A DNA stretch of 34,108 nt from assembly GCA_009885445.1 (NCBI GenBank), contig VFKQ01000264.1:1-34108 (forward strand), written 5' to 3'. Positions 24,055 through 30,868 of the stretch are shown piece after piece (position 1 is the stretch's first letter; every line of letters starts with the position of its first letter). A program made the position numbers and the translations under genes. Under the pieces are notes generated by a model. The model did not search any database, was not told the DNA's origin, and saw only the letters and a list, made by a program, of their open reading frames with translations. The DNA is from Anaerolineaceae bacterium. Lineage in GTDB: Bacteria > Chloroflexota > Anaerolineae > Anaerolineales > Villigracilaceae.

Positions 24055-24422
24055 TTTTTCTTCTTCCCCTTTTCAAGTGATGCAAGCAGTTTTTGTAATT
24101 CTTCTGGTGAGCCTTCGAACTCAATCCCCTTGCCTTTGAATTTCACGGTGCGTCCCTGTCCGCGCATGACCCAAGCTTGTACCAGTGCAATAATGCCTGG
24201 TGCAACGGCGGGCAAAACTTCAAGAGCCAGCATTCCAATTGTCACTACATCCCCAGCTTTGGTGCCAGCAGGCGCAATGTCCGACTTCACACGTTCAACT
24301 GATTCGACATGACTCTCGTTTAACTCTTTCCACAGATTCGTAGTCATCCGCTCAATATCCTCATCGGTTGTGTATTCAGCCAGGATTTCGAGTTCGAGTT
24401 TGATTGAGTCTTCTGTTGTCAT
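24051..24422 (-). CDS. EACC1-like effector-associated membrane protein
   Basis: 123 residues. A soluble N-terminal half (about 1-50) precedes P-A-G-T-K-A-G-D-V-V-T-I-G and a hydrophobic helix (about 60-85). Then comes W-V-M-R-G-Q-G-R-T-V-K-F-K-G-K-G-I-E-F-E-G and a final helix E-E-L-Q-K-L-L-A-S-L with a lysine tail. This layout (one helix, W-x-x-R, short beta hairpin, L-x-x-L-L end) resembles effector-associated constant component 1 (EACC1), reported beside caspase and other effectors in NTP-driven conflict systems. The match is by eye. It is the first gene of the caspase operon, with GGAG 6 bases before the ATG and a strong promoter. Confidence 0.68.
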   Translation of the reverse strand: MTTEDSIKLELEILAEYTTDEDIERMTTNLWKELNESHVESVERVKSDIAPAGTKAGDVVTIGMLALEVLPAVAPGIIALVQAWVMRGQGRTVKFKGKGIEFEGSPEELQKLLASLEKGKKKK

Positions 24423-24472
24423 TTAGGGCTCCACGTGTGCTGATCTAGCTGTCTTTATTAAGAGGCATTCCA

Positions 24473-24500
24473 ATTATAGGCTAAAATCTACTTGTTTCAA
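24473..24500 (-). promoter_or_regulatory. Promoter of the EACC1-caspase operon
   Basis: On the minus strand TTGAAA (24500-24495), a 16-base spacer, then TATAAT (24478-24473). Five of six and six of six bases match. It gives a leader of about 45 bases. The strength suggests constitutive transcription by the housekeeping sigma factor. Confidence 0.8.
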
Positions 24501-24638
24501 TACTTAATTTCTTGTTTAGCTATCAGAGAAAGAATAAAATCTCAACTTTACATCCTCGCCCTGGTTATCCTCTTCGCGATTGACTCCGCTGGCGCATGGT
24601 CTCTGACCTGCGTCAATCCATGACCAAAGGTCTCAGTT

Positions 24639-24720
24639 CCTCTCCCTCCCCAACCCCTCATACACCCTCACCAACTTCTTCTGCGCTTCGTGCCAGGTGA
24701 ACTTCGTCAGCGCGCGCTCG
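24639..24720 (-). pseudogene. Duplicated 3' end of a glycosyltransferase gene
   Basis: About 80 bases nearly identical to the 3' end of the glycosyltransferase gene at 25507-26691 (compare about 25524-25606), same strand. On the minus strand it would encode R-A-L-T-K-F-T-W-H-E-A-Q-K-K-L-V-R-V-Y-E-G-L-G. The match stops at 24720, where the palindrome cluster begins. So it is a fragment cut off by, or carried with, that cluster. Confidence 0.8.
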
Positions 24721-24725
24721 TCACC

Positions 24726-24808
24726 GCCGGGGATTAAAATCCCCGGCTAAGCACTACCAAGTCCGCTAAAGCGGACTCCTGTGCTGAGGGCGGGGACCAT
24801 GGTCCCCG
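24726..24808. repeat. Cluster of palindromes, right copy
   Basis: GCCGGGGATTaaAATCCCCGGC is split over 24726-24747, AGTCCGCTaaAGCGGACT is 24760-24777, and CGGGGACCATGGTCCCCG is 24791-24808. CACTACCAAGTCCGCT links the first two, as CTACCAAGTCCGCT does in the left copy. Confidence 0.78.
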
Positions 24809-24809
24809 T

Positions 24810-24866
24810 TCGTACATGGACGATTGCGTAGCATCAACACCGGGGAGCGATGGCTTTGAGCTGATG
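24810..24866 (+). pseudogene. Second RHS-like remnant
   Basis: CGTACATGGACGA follows the palindrome cluster exactly as in the left copy (21122-21134). Then comes sequence similar to the left copy up to GGCTTnGnGCTGATG. The equivalent protein would be Y-M-D-D, then a variable part, then G-F-E-L-M. It breaks off just before the DUF4160 promoter. Confidence 0.55.
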
Positions 24867-24892
24867 AGTTGCTGAAGGAACGTGATTTGCCG

Positions 24893-24898
24893 TATAAT
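24893..24898 (+). promoter_or_regulatory. -10 box of the DUF4160-DUF2442 pair
   Basis: Perfect TATAAT, 23 bases before the preferred ATG. A weak TTGCTG (24869-24874) lies 18 bases upstream. Confidence 0.55.
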
Positions 24899-24921
24899 TG
24901 GTTGGAGAGGAACGAACACAA

Positions 24922-25182
24922 ATGCCAGAGATAAGCCGCTTTTTTGGGATTGTCATTTTCATGTACTTCGACGAACACAACCCGCCACATTTTCACGTCC
25001 GATACAATGAAGAGCGCGCGGTTGTATCAATTAATGAACTCAAGGTAACACAAGGCAAACTTTCAAAACGCGCGTTGGCCCTGGTCTTAGAATGGGCAAA
25101 CGAACATCGCGAAGATTTAATCGGCAACTGGAATAGCCTGCAAACCACAGGCGAGTTTTCCAAGATTGCTCCGCTGGAATAG
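24922..25182 (+). CDS. DUF4160 domain protein
   Basis: 86 residues from the ATG at 24922, preceded by GGAGAGG about 11 bases away; a TTG at 24898 would overlap the -10 box. M-P-E-I-S-R-F-F-G-I-V-I-F-M-Y-F-D-E-H-N-P-P-H-F-H-V-R-Y is the hallmark of DUF4160. A-L-x-L-V-x-E-W-A and N-W complete the domain. The family regularly occurs with a DUF2442 gene downstream, as here, and the pair has been treated as a possible toxin-antitoxin module; no activity is shown. It lies inside the repeat-rich island. Confidence 0.88.
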   Translation: MPEISRFFGIVIFMYFDEHNPPHFHVRYNEERAVVSINELKVTQGKLSKRALALVLEWANEHREDLIGNWNSLQTTGEFSKIAPLE

Positions 25183-25190
25183 GAGGCACT

Positions 25191-25427
25191 ATGGTTTGGG
25201 TTGTAGACGTGAAGTACATAAAAGATTATCAAATCTGGCTTCGCTTCAACGACGCCACCGAAAAGGTTATTGATTTCAAAGAGAAAATACTCTCTGAAAA
25301 ACGGCCCATCTTCACACCGCTCAAGGATATTGAATACTTTAAAATGGTTTCTCTAAATCGCGAAAGCGACACTATCCAGTGGCCCAACGGCGTAGACATT
25401 GCCCCCGAAACGCTGTACAGTTTTTAG
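25191..25427 (+). CDS. DUF2442 domain protein, partner of DUF4160
   Basis: 78 residues. W-V-V-D-V-K-Y-I-K-D-Y-Q-I-W-L-R-F-N-D is the strand-rich DUF2442 start, and I-Q-W-P-N-G-V-D-I-A-P-E-T-L-Y is its typical end. It starts 8 bases after the DUF4160 stop with AGGAGG in place, so the two are co-translated. Compared with the DUF2442 protein at 209-433 only the end pattern is shared, so they are distant relatives. Function unknown. Confidence 0.87.
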   Translation: MVWVVDVKYIKDYQIWLRFNDATEKVIDFKEKILSEKRPIFTPLKDIEYFKMVSLNRESDTIQWPNGVDIAPETLYSF

Positions 25428-25464
25428 ATTATCAAGTTTCCGGGCAGTCCCGCGCGCACAATCT

Positions 25465-25522
25465 CCAGTCTCTGGTCACTAATCTCTAATCACTATTCTC
25501 TATTCTCTATTCTCTATTCTTT
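25465..25522. repeat. Low-complexity ATTCTCT / AATCTCT tract
   Basis: Tandem imperfect copies of CTCTAATCA, then CTATTCT three times. The same kind of sequence, in the other strand sense, occurs at about 5241-5298 before glmS. The tract runs into the glycosyltransferase stop and encodes its last residues. Confidence 0.6.
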
Positions 25523-26691
25523 TCTCTCCCCTCCCCCAACCCCTCATACACCCGCACCAACTTCTTCTGCGCCTCGTGCCAGGTGAACTTCGTCAGCGCG
25601 CGCGCGGATGCAGACTCAGCCAACTTTTGCGACAACTCAAAATCATTCAGCAAGGCCAGCGTCTGCCGCGCCAGGTCGTCGGGGTCGGACGGCGAGAAGA
25701 GCAGGCCGTCCACGTCTTCGCGCACCAACTCGCGCACGATGGGCATATTCGACGCCAGCAATGGCCGTCCCGCCGCCATGTATTCGAGCACCTTAATCGG
25801 GCAGGCGCCCTGCGTCACATTGCGGTCGTTCAGTCCCAGCGGCGCCACGCAGAGGTCCGAGGATGCAATCAGCGCGGGCACTTCGTGATGCGCCACCGCC
25901 GGCTCGATGCTGACGTGTTCCTCGAGTCCCAATTTGCGAATCTGCTTCGCCAATATTTTTCGCTGACGTGACCGTCCGCGCCCCACAATTTGGAGGTGTA
26001 TCGGTTGCTGTGCGAGAATCTTCGGCATCGCTTTGATGACGACGTCCAGTCCCTGCCAATCGGCCAGCGTGCCGAGGTACAACAGGACGGGCACGCGCCC
26101 CGTCCGCGCTGGTAGCGGGCTGGGCGAAAAATCTGAGGGGCTGACTCCGTTCGGGATGACGGTCACCCGCTCACGGCGGACGCCGAGCGAGGCCAGGTAG
26201 TCGCGAGTCACCCGCGAGGGACAGATGATTCCGTCGGCGCTGTGCAGAGTCGCCAATTCCTGTTCTTTTATTTTTGCAATCAGCTCGTGTTCGGTTTCGG
26301 GGTAATGATATTTCAGCTCCACCGAGGCGAGGCCGTTGACCTCAAACAGAGTCTTGTATCCATATTTTTTTTTGTTCTGCACAATGTGCAGGCCGTCCCA
26401 GATATTTCGAAAGTGGACAACGTCATATTTTTCGTTGAGCGCCAGATGCGCGGCCACCGCCTGGCCGAAATGAATCGCCCGCGACAAAAAGTTTTGCGAC
26501 AAATCCTGCGCGATGCGCGTCACCTGCGCGCCTTCGAGCATCTCCTCTGCGGGATGCACTCCGTCGTTCGGCGTGAACAAGTGGACGGTATAATTGGCGG
26601 CGACCAGCCCGCGCAGATTGTGCAAAATATGTGTCGAGGCCCCCTTCGGGCTGGGCACAATGTCGAAGGCAGTGTAGAGGACTCTTTTCAT
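25507..26691 (-). CDS. GT4-family glycosyltransferase
   Basis: 394 residues from the ATG at 26691; the longer frame to 26760 lies in repeat sequence. GT-B fold: the N-terminal half starts M-K-R-V-L-Y-T-A-F-D-I-V-P-S-P-K-G-A-S-T-H, and the second has V-P-V-L-L-Y-L-G-T-L-A-D-W-Q-G-L-D, L-Q-I-V-G-R-G, and the nucleotide-sugar site P-I-K-V-L-E-Y-M-A-A-G-R-P-L-L-A-S. No membrane helix. Acceptor and donor cannot be told. The last residues, G-R-E-K-N-R-E, come from the low-complexity tract. No Shine-Dalgarno is seen; a TATAAT lies 7 bases before the ATG. Confidence 0.87.
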   Translation of the reverse strand: MKRVLYTAFDIVPSPKGASTHILHNLRGLVAANYTVHLFTPNDGVHPAEEMLEGAQVTRIAQDLSQNFLSRAIHFGQAVAAHLALNEKYDVVHFRNIWDGLHIVQNKKKYGYKTLFEVNGLASVELKYHYPETEHELIAKIKEQELATLHSADGIICPSRVTRDYLASLGVRRERVTVIPNGVSPSDFSPSPLPARTGRVPVLLYLGTLADWQGLDVVIKAMPKILAQQPIHLQIVGRGRSRQRKILAKQIRKLGLEEHVSIEPAVAHHEVPALIASSDLCVAPLGLNDRNVTQGACPIKVLEYMAAGRPLLASNMPIVRELVREDVDGLLFSPSDPDDLARQTLALLNDFELSQKLAESASARALTKFTWHEAQKKLVRVYEGLGEGREKNRE

Positions 26692-26698
26692 AGCGAAG

Positions 26699-26704
26699 AT
26701 TATA
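26699..26704 (-). promoter_or_regulatory. -10 box close to the glycosyltransferase ATG
   Basis: TATAAT on the minus strand ends 7 bases before the ATG. Transcription would begin at or next to the ATG, giving a leaderless message, which fits the lack of a ribosome site. No good -35 is visible. Confidence 0.5.
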
Positions 26705-26734
26705 AACTGAACACAAAGAAACCCAGCGAACTTT

Positions 26735-26839
26735 TTCACCGCGAAGCGGAGGAAGAACACGAAGGCAAATTAATGTCGCGAAGGACACCCTTCGCGTAAC
26801 TCGAAAAAACTTCGCGCCCTTCGCGGTCTTCGCGGTGAA
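26735..26839. repeat. Nested inverted repeat, CACCGCGAAG family
   Basis: Outer arms TTCACCGCGAAG (26735-26746) and CTTCGCGGTGAA (26828-26839) are perfect. Inner arms CGCGAAGG/CCTTCGCG (26777-26796) enclose ACAC. Same family as 3261-3298. It lies between the divergent glycosyltransferase and DUF2652 genes. Confidence 0.75.
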
Positions 26840-26864
26840 GATTTAGAAATGAACAAGGCATCCG

Positions 26865-27983
26865 ATGGCAAACAAAGGCTTCTTCATTATTACCGACATC
26901 TCCGGCTACACAGAATATCTCACCGGCTCCGAGCTGGACCACGCCAACGAGATTCTGCAAAGCCTGTTCGACGCGCAACTGAAAGCGGTGAAGCATCCCT
27001 TCATTCTTTCAGGCTTTCGCGGCGATGCCATTTTCATGTACGTGCCTGAAACCAATTTCGTGCAGGCGCAAAGCATGCTCGAAGCAATCGAAAATTTCTA
27101 CATCATCTTCGCTGACGTTTTGCAACAGATGCAATACAACACCACCTGCAAATGCCGCGCCTGCAAGAACATGAGCCTGCTCGATTTAAAACTCTGCGTC
27201 CATTACGGCGAATATCTGATTCAAAAACTGGCCGACCGCGAAGAACTGCTCGGCGCAGATGTGATCGTGCCGCACCGCATGTTGAAAAATCACGTCATCG
27301 AAAAAACCGGCATCCAGGCCTACGCGCTGTTTAGCGAGATCGCCGCTGAAAAATTATCGCTGACCGAATATTGCGAGTCGCAGTTCGTGCGACATTCCGA
27401 AACCTACGAACATCTCGGCGAAGTAAAAATGTGCGTGCTCGACTTGCGCACCGCGCTCGAACGCGAACGCAACAAACGCAGATTCTTCGTCCGCCGTGAA
27501 GACGCCTGGATTCAATGGGAAGGTGACCTGCCCTATCCGCCCGCGCTGATCTGGGAGTTCCTGACCAACCCCGAACTCGAAGCGGGCTTCTTGCAATACG
27601 ATAATGTCGTCCGCGAAGATTTTCTCGGCGGCCGCGTGCGCGAAGATGCCGTCTTACACTGCGCACATGGCGACCTGCATGTGGTCAACAAAATTATCGA
27701 TTGGAAACCGTTTGAATATTACAGCATGGACGCGAACGTCAACAGCATGATCTTTTACAAGCAGACCCGTCAGTTAATTCCGATCGAGAACGGCACACAC
27801 GTTCAAACTTTCCTCGGCCAGCCGCGCGATGCCGTCCCCGACGAAACACGTTTGTACGTCGAGTCCGAAATCCAGCGAGCCTGGGCAAATCTCGGCCCCT
27901 TCATTGAAAAAACCATCGCCGAGGGCAAGGTCACTTTTAAATACGATGCCATTGACGCCGTGCCAAAGTCCGCGCACAATTAG
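26865..27983 (+). CDS. DUF2652 protein with C-terminal SRPBCC-like domain
   Basis: 372 residues. The first about 200 residues match DUF2652, a domain related to class III nucleotide cyclases: F-F-I-I-T-D-I-S-G-Y-T-E-Y-L, then F-R-G-D-A-I-F-M-Y, then H-Y-G-E-Y. The cyclase-like start D-I-S-G-Y is present, but I cannot show a full catalytic set. A C-x-C-x-x-C cluster (C-K-C-R-A-C) stands in the middle. Residues 215-360 begin W-I-Q-W-E-G-D-L-P-Y-P-P-A-L-I-W-E-F-L-T-N-P-E and look like a START/SRPBCC ligand-binding domain. Probably a sensor or regulator; function not known. Confidence 0.78.
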   Translation: MANKGFFIITDISGYTEYLTGSELDHANEILQSLFDAQLKAVKHPFILSGFRGDAIFMYVPETNFVQAQSMLEAIENFYIIFADVLQQMQYNTTCKCRACKNMSLLDLKLCVHYGEYLIQKLADREELLGADVIVPHRMLKNHVIEKTGIQAYALFSEIAAEKLSLTEYCESQFVRHSETYEHLGEVKMCVLDLRTALERERNKRRFFVRREDAWIQWEGDLPYPPALIWEFLTNPELEAGFLQYDNVVREDFLGGRVREDAVLHCAHGDLHVVNKIIDWKPFEYYSMDANVNSMIFYKQTRQLIPIENGTHVQTFLGQPRDAVPDETRLYVESEIQRAWANLGPFIEKTIAEGKVTFKYDAIDAVPKSAHN

Positions 27984-28001
27984 CCGCCGGAGAACCAGCC
28001 C

Positions 28002-29057
28002 ATGAATTCTCAAGATGTTATTTTCTACGCCATTTTCTTTGTTGGTTTTTGCATCTTTCCAATCGTGCTGATATTTTTTGTTTTCCGCGCCTTTCGACGC
28101 GCGCAGACTCCAACGGCGGCGAATAAATCCGTTTCGGTTCAGACCAAGCCTGTAGCGGGCTCGCCCGTTAAGGGCGCGGTCAGCCCCGTCAGCGTGTCGC
28201 CACAAATCGTTGCGGGAGCGGGGTCCGCCGTTACGCCCATCTATCTAAATTTCAGCAACAAGCCTGCCGCGATTATTCAAAGCATGAACGCGCTGACGGC
28301 GCAAGCCAAAGCGGGCAACACCGCGCGCACACGCTGGAGCCGCGGACCGCGCATTTTGTTCTGGCTCGGCTTGGGACTGATTCTATTTGAAGGCCTGATG
28401 TTTCTGCTCGGGTACACGCCCTCGTGCGCTTTCGTCACTGGCGGAATTGTGTTGTGGGTCATTGCGCTTTTCTTTGGGAGCAGATTACGCCGCGCGCAAG
28501 TGCAGGCCTTCCCCAAAGAATTTGGCGAGTTCGAAGATATCGTGCACACCCTGCGCGATGACCTGCGCCCCGACAGCGGCTTCCTCGGCAATTTAGATTT
28601 AACCGGCGCGCGCCAAGCGACGAAAGTTGCGCGCGAAGCAAAAGACACGGCCAATCGCACCACGCAATATTTCCGCGACCAGTGGTTGAACTTAAAAGCA
28701 AAACTCTACGACGGAAATGTTTTGCGCGTTTCGGCCATTCAAAGAATCAAAGAGCGCAAGGGCTATTACGGGCGCGGACGAGTCAGCGGCAAATCCAAAT
28801 GGAAGCCCGCAAAATTCAAAGGCTCATATCAGGAATTGAAAGTGCGCATCGTGGTTAATCCCGACGTATACAAGATTGTGCCCAGCAAAGAAATGGCGCA
28901 CGGCAAAAAGTTCGGCGAGTACACCATTGAAAGTGTGGATAGCGCAGACGGCATCATCACCGTCCTGGCGAATAGCGGCAACGAAAACATTGCCTCCGAA
29001 AGTATTTTGAGCGTGCTCAAGTCTGCTTATGGCATGTTGCAATTGAAGAAGGCATGA
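28002..29057 (+). CDS. Unknown three-helix membrane protein
   Basis: 351 residues. A helix at about 7-29, a Thr/Ala/Ser/Pro/Val linker (about 35-80), then two close helices (about 113-150). The soluble C-terminal half starts after a basic stretch and ends with a beta-rich part (V-R-I-V-V-N-P-D-V-Y-K-I, Y-T-I-E-S-V-D-S-A-D-G-I-I-T-V). GGAG lies 9 bases before the ATG. I recognise no family. It is followed on the same strand by the beta-propeller gene at 29141, so the two may work together. Confidence 0.65.
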   Translation: MNSQDVIFYAIFFVGFCIFPIVLIFFVFRAFRRAQTPTAANKSVSVQTKPVAGSPVKGAVSPVSVSPQIVAGAGSAVTPIYLNFSNKPAAIIQSMNALTAQAKAGNTARTRWSRGPRILFWLGLGLILFEGLMFLLGYTPSCAFVTGGIVLWVIALFFGSRLRRAQVQAFPKEFGEFEDIVHTLRDDLRPDSGFLGNLDLTGARQATKVAREAKDTANRTTQYFRDQWLNLKAKLYDGNVLRVSAIQRIKERKGYYGRGRVSGKSKWKPAKFKGSYQELKVRIVVNPDVYKIVPSKEMAHGKKFGEYTIESVDSADGIITVLANSGNENIASESILSVLKSAYGMLQLKKA

Positions 29058-29064
29058 TTATGGA

Positions 29065-29108
29065 GTCGGCCCGCTCGCTGGCCGACATGCGGGAGCAAGC
29101 TCCCGCAT
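29065..29108. repeat. Two adjacent hairpins between 28002-29057 and 29141-30691
   Basis: GTCGGCC/GGCCGAC (29065-29086) is followed by ATGCGGGAGC/GCTCCCGCAT (29087-29108) with a two-base loop. They lie wholly in the gap, 33 bases before the next ATG. No T-run follows, so they are more likely dispersed palindromes or mRNA-processing sites than a terminator. Confidence 0.65.
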
Positions 29109-29140
29109 TCCAAAACAAAGCATCACGAAAGGTTACATCA

Positions 29141-30691
29141 ATGAAACTCCGTTCAATCACCACCATCCTCCTGGCCGTCATCATGATTGCGCTCGTCATG
29201 GGCGTCTCGTATTTTTTTGCCAGCAATGGCTCCGCCGCCGCCGAGAAGTATTCGAGCGAATCGTTGTGGAGTCAATCTTACTCCGCCGCCGAAAGCATGA
29301 AGATCATCGACGTCACCGGCGACGGCACCGCAGACCTGTTCATTCAGAACTCCACCAACGTCAGCGTGTATGACGGACTCGGAAATGAGCAGGCCAGCAT
29401 TGGCATCGGCTCCGGCAAGACCACCCTCGGCGACGTGAACGCCGACGGCGTGGAAGACATCATCGTCTACGATTCATCGAACCCCAATGTAAATATCATT
29501 AGCCGCGGAACGACCACGCAGGAATTTTACGTTCCCGGGCTGGGCACGCCCTCGCGCAATGCGCTGATGAAATTTGTGTCTGGGCCCCAAATCATTCTCG
29601 GCGACACCAGCGGCAATTTAATCAGCGTCAACCCTGACGGGATTATTTTATGGCAGAATTCTGTCGGCTCCGAAGAATTCCGCGGCATGGACGACGCCCG
29701 CGTAAACGGAAAAATTTATCTGGCCGTGGCCTCGCATAGCGGCAATCTGGCAGTCTTAGGCGCGGACGGCACGGCGCTGTGGACTGCCGTCACTGAACAG
29801 TTGCGCCGCATGCGCGCCTACGACCTCTTCGGCGACGGCACGAGCGAAATCCTTTCGGGCGGCGAATATGGCGAGTTTGTCATCTGGAACGCGGCGACTG
29901 GCGAGCGCATATTTACCAAGTCACTCGGGCAGGCCATCTCTGAAATCCGCAGTGCCGAAATCAACGGCGACCCCGCCTCCATCGAGATTATCGTCGGCGG
30001 CAAAGACGGCGGCGTGTGGGCCTTCGACGCCAGCGGAAATGAACTGTGGTCACGTTCGGTAGCGGACAAGGTCACCGAGATCGTCGGCGTGGACTTTGAC
30101 GACGACGGCGCGCAGGAAATTGTCATCGGCGACGAGACCGGCGCGGTGAATGTTTTCTCGTCCGCAGGCGCACGCTCGAAGTTGACAGACCTAGGAAACG
30201 AGATCACCAGGATAGATGAAGGCCGGCTCAACGGTGAGCGCGTGCTGGCTGTCTCCAGCCTGTCTGAGTTGCAGGTACACAAGGTCATCTACAGCGCCCT
30301 GCCGGGTTTTGAAAACACGCCTCTGCTCGTCGGTTTAATTGTCAGCCTCGCCATTTTGGGCGTCGCCTGGGTCCTGGCTACCCTGCCGCCCAAACCGCAA
30401 ATGAAAGTTTCGATTCAAGACAAGAGTCGCGAAAGCCTCGAAGCCGAGCGGCGCATGTTGAAAGAATCCATCGCCGACGTGGAACGCCTGCGCAAAGCCG
30501 GCGAAGTCACTGGCGGCGCGTATCTGGCGCGCCTCAAACAACTGCGCGGCGACCTCGCCGAAAACGAAACCGCCTTCAAAACGCAGGGCTTCCCCATCAA
30601 AGTGGAAACCTTCGCCTGCCCCAACTGCGGCGGCACCCTCGAACTCGGCATGGACAAATGCGAGTACTGTGGGCATGTGATTTTGACATAA
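29141..30691 (+). CDS. Membrane-anchored beta-propeller protein with zinc ribbon
   Basis: 516 residues from the ATG at 29141; the frame opens at 29054 but that part contains the hairpins. Helix about 7-27, then about 350 residues of FG-GAP/PQQ-like blades with repeated D-x-(N/T)-x-D-G (D-V-T-G-D-G-T-A-D, D-V-N-A-D-G-V-E-D, D-F-D-D-D-G-A-Q-E), typical Ca2+-binding propeller motifs. A second helix lies at about 397-420. A charged helical SHOCT-like stretch follows, and the end is C-P-N-C-x12-C-E-Y-C, a zinc ribbon. So the propeller should be outside and the ribbon in the cytoplasm, suggesting signalling. Function unknown. Confidence 0.72.
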   Translation: MKLRSITTILLAVIMIALVMGVSYFFASNGSAAAEKYSSESLWSQSYSAAESMKIIDVTGDGTADLFIQNSTNVSVYDGLGNEQASIGIGSGKTTLGDVNADGVEDIIVYDSSNPNVNIISRGTTTQEFYVPGLGTPSRNALMKFVSGPQIILGDTSGNLISVNPDGIILWQNSVGSEEFRGMDDARVNGKIYLAVASHSGNLAVLGADGTALWTAVTEQLRRMRAYDLFGDGTSEILSGGEYGEFVIWNAATGERIFTKSLGQAISEIRSAEINGDPASIEIIVGGKDGGVWAFDASGNELWSRSVADKVTEIVGVDFDDDGAQEIVIGDETGAVNVFSSAGARSKLTDLGNEITRIDEGRLNGERVLAVSSLSELQVHKVIYSALPGFENTPLLVGLIVSLAILGVAWVLATLPPKPQMKVSIQDKSRESLEAERRMLKESIADVERLRKAGEVTGGAYLARLKQLRGDLAENETAFKTQGFPIKVETFACPNCGGTLELGMDKCEYCGHVILT

Positions 30692-30711
30692 CCGCCGAAT
30701 CAATCACATCA

Positions 30712-30746
30712 GTAGGGACGCAGCAATGCTGCGTCCCTACTTTTTA
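30712..30746 (+). terminator. Palindrome with T-run (GTAGGGGCGCAGC family)
   Basis: GTAGGGACGCAGC/GCTGCGTCCCTAC (30712-30740) around AAT is followed by TTTTTA. It looks like a working Rho-independent terminator for the beta-propeller gene. It differs from the copies at 32354, 32713 and 32960 in one base pair of the stem, a compensated change. Confidence 0.75.
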
Positions 30747-30821
30747 TCAACAACGCATCAACGCGGACCGTGAAGCGGGCTTGCCCAAACGATGCTTGAT
30801 TCTCCACCCAAACCCACATGC

Positions 30822-30827
30822 TATAAT
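30822..30827 (+). promoter_or_regulatory. Extended -10 promoter of the aldehyde dehydrogenase
   Basis: TGCTATAAT gives an extended -10 (TGnTATAAT). A TTGATT (30796-30801) lies 20 bases upstream, too far for an ideal -35. Start of transcription about 30834, leader about 35 bases. Confidence 0.6.
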
Positions 30828-30868
30828 CACGGCGTTTTGCAAACCAAAGCGCGACATCGGAGGATTTT

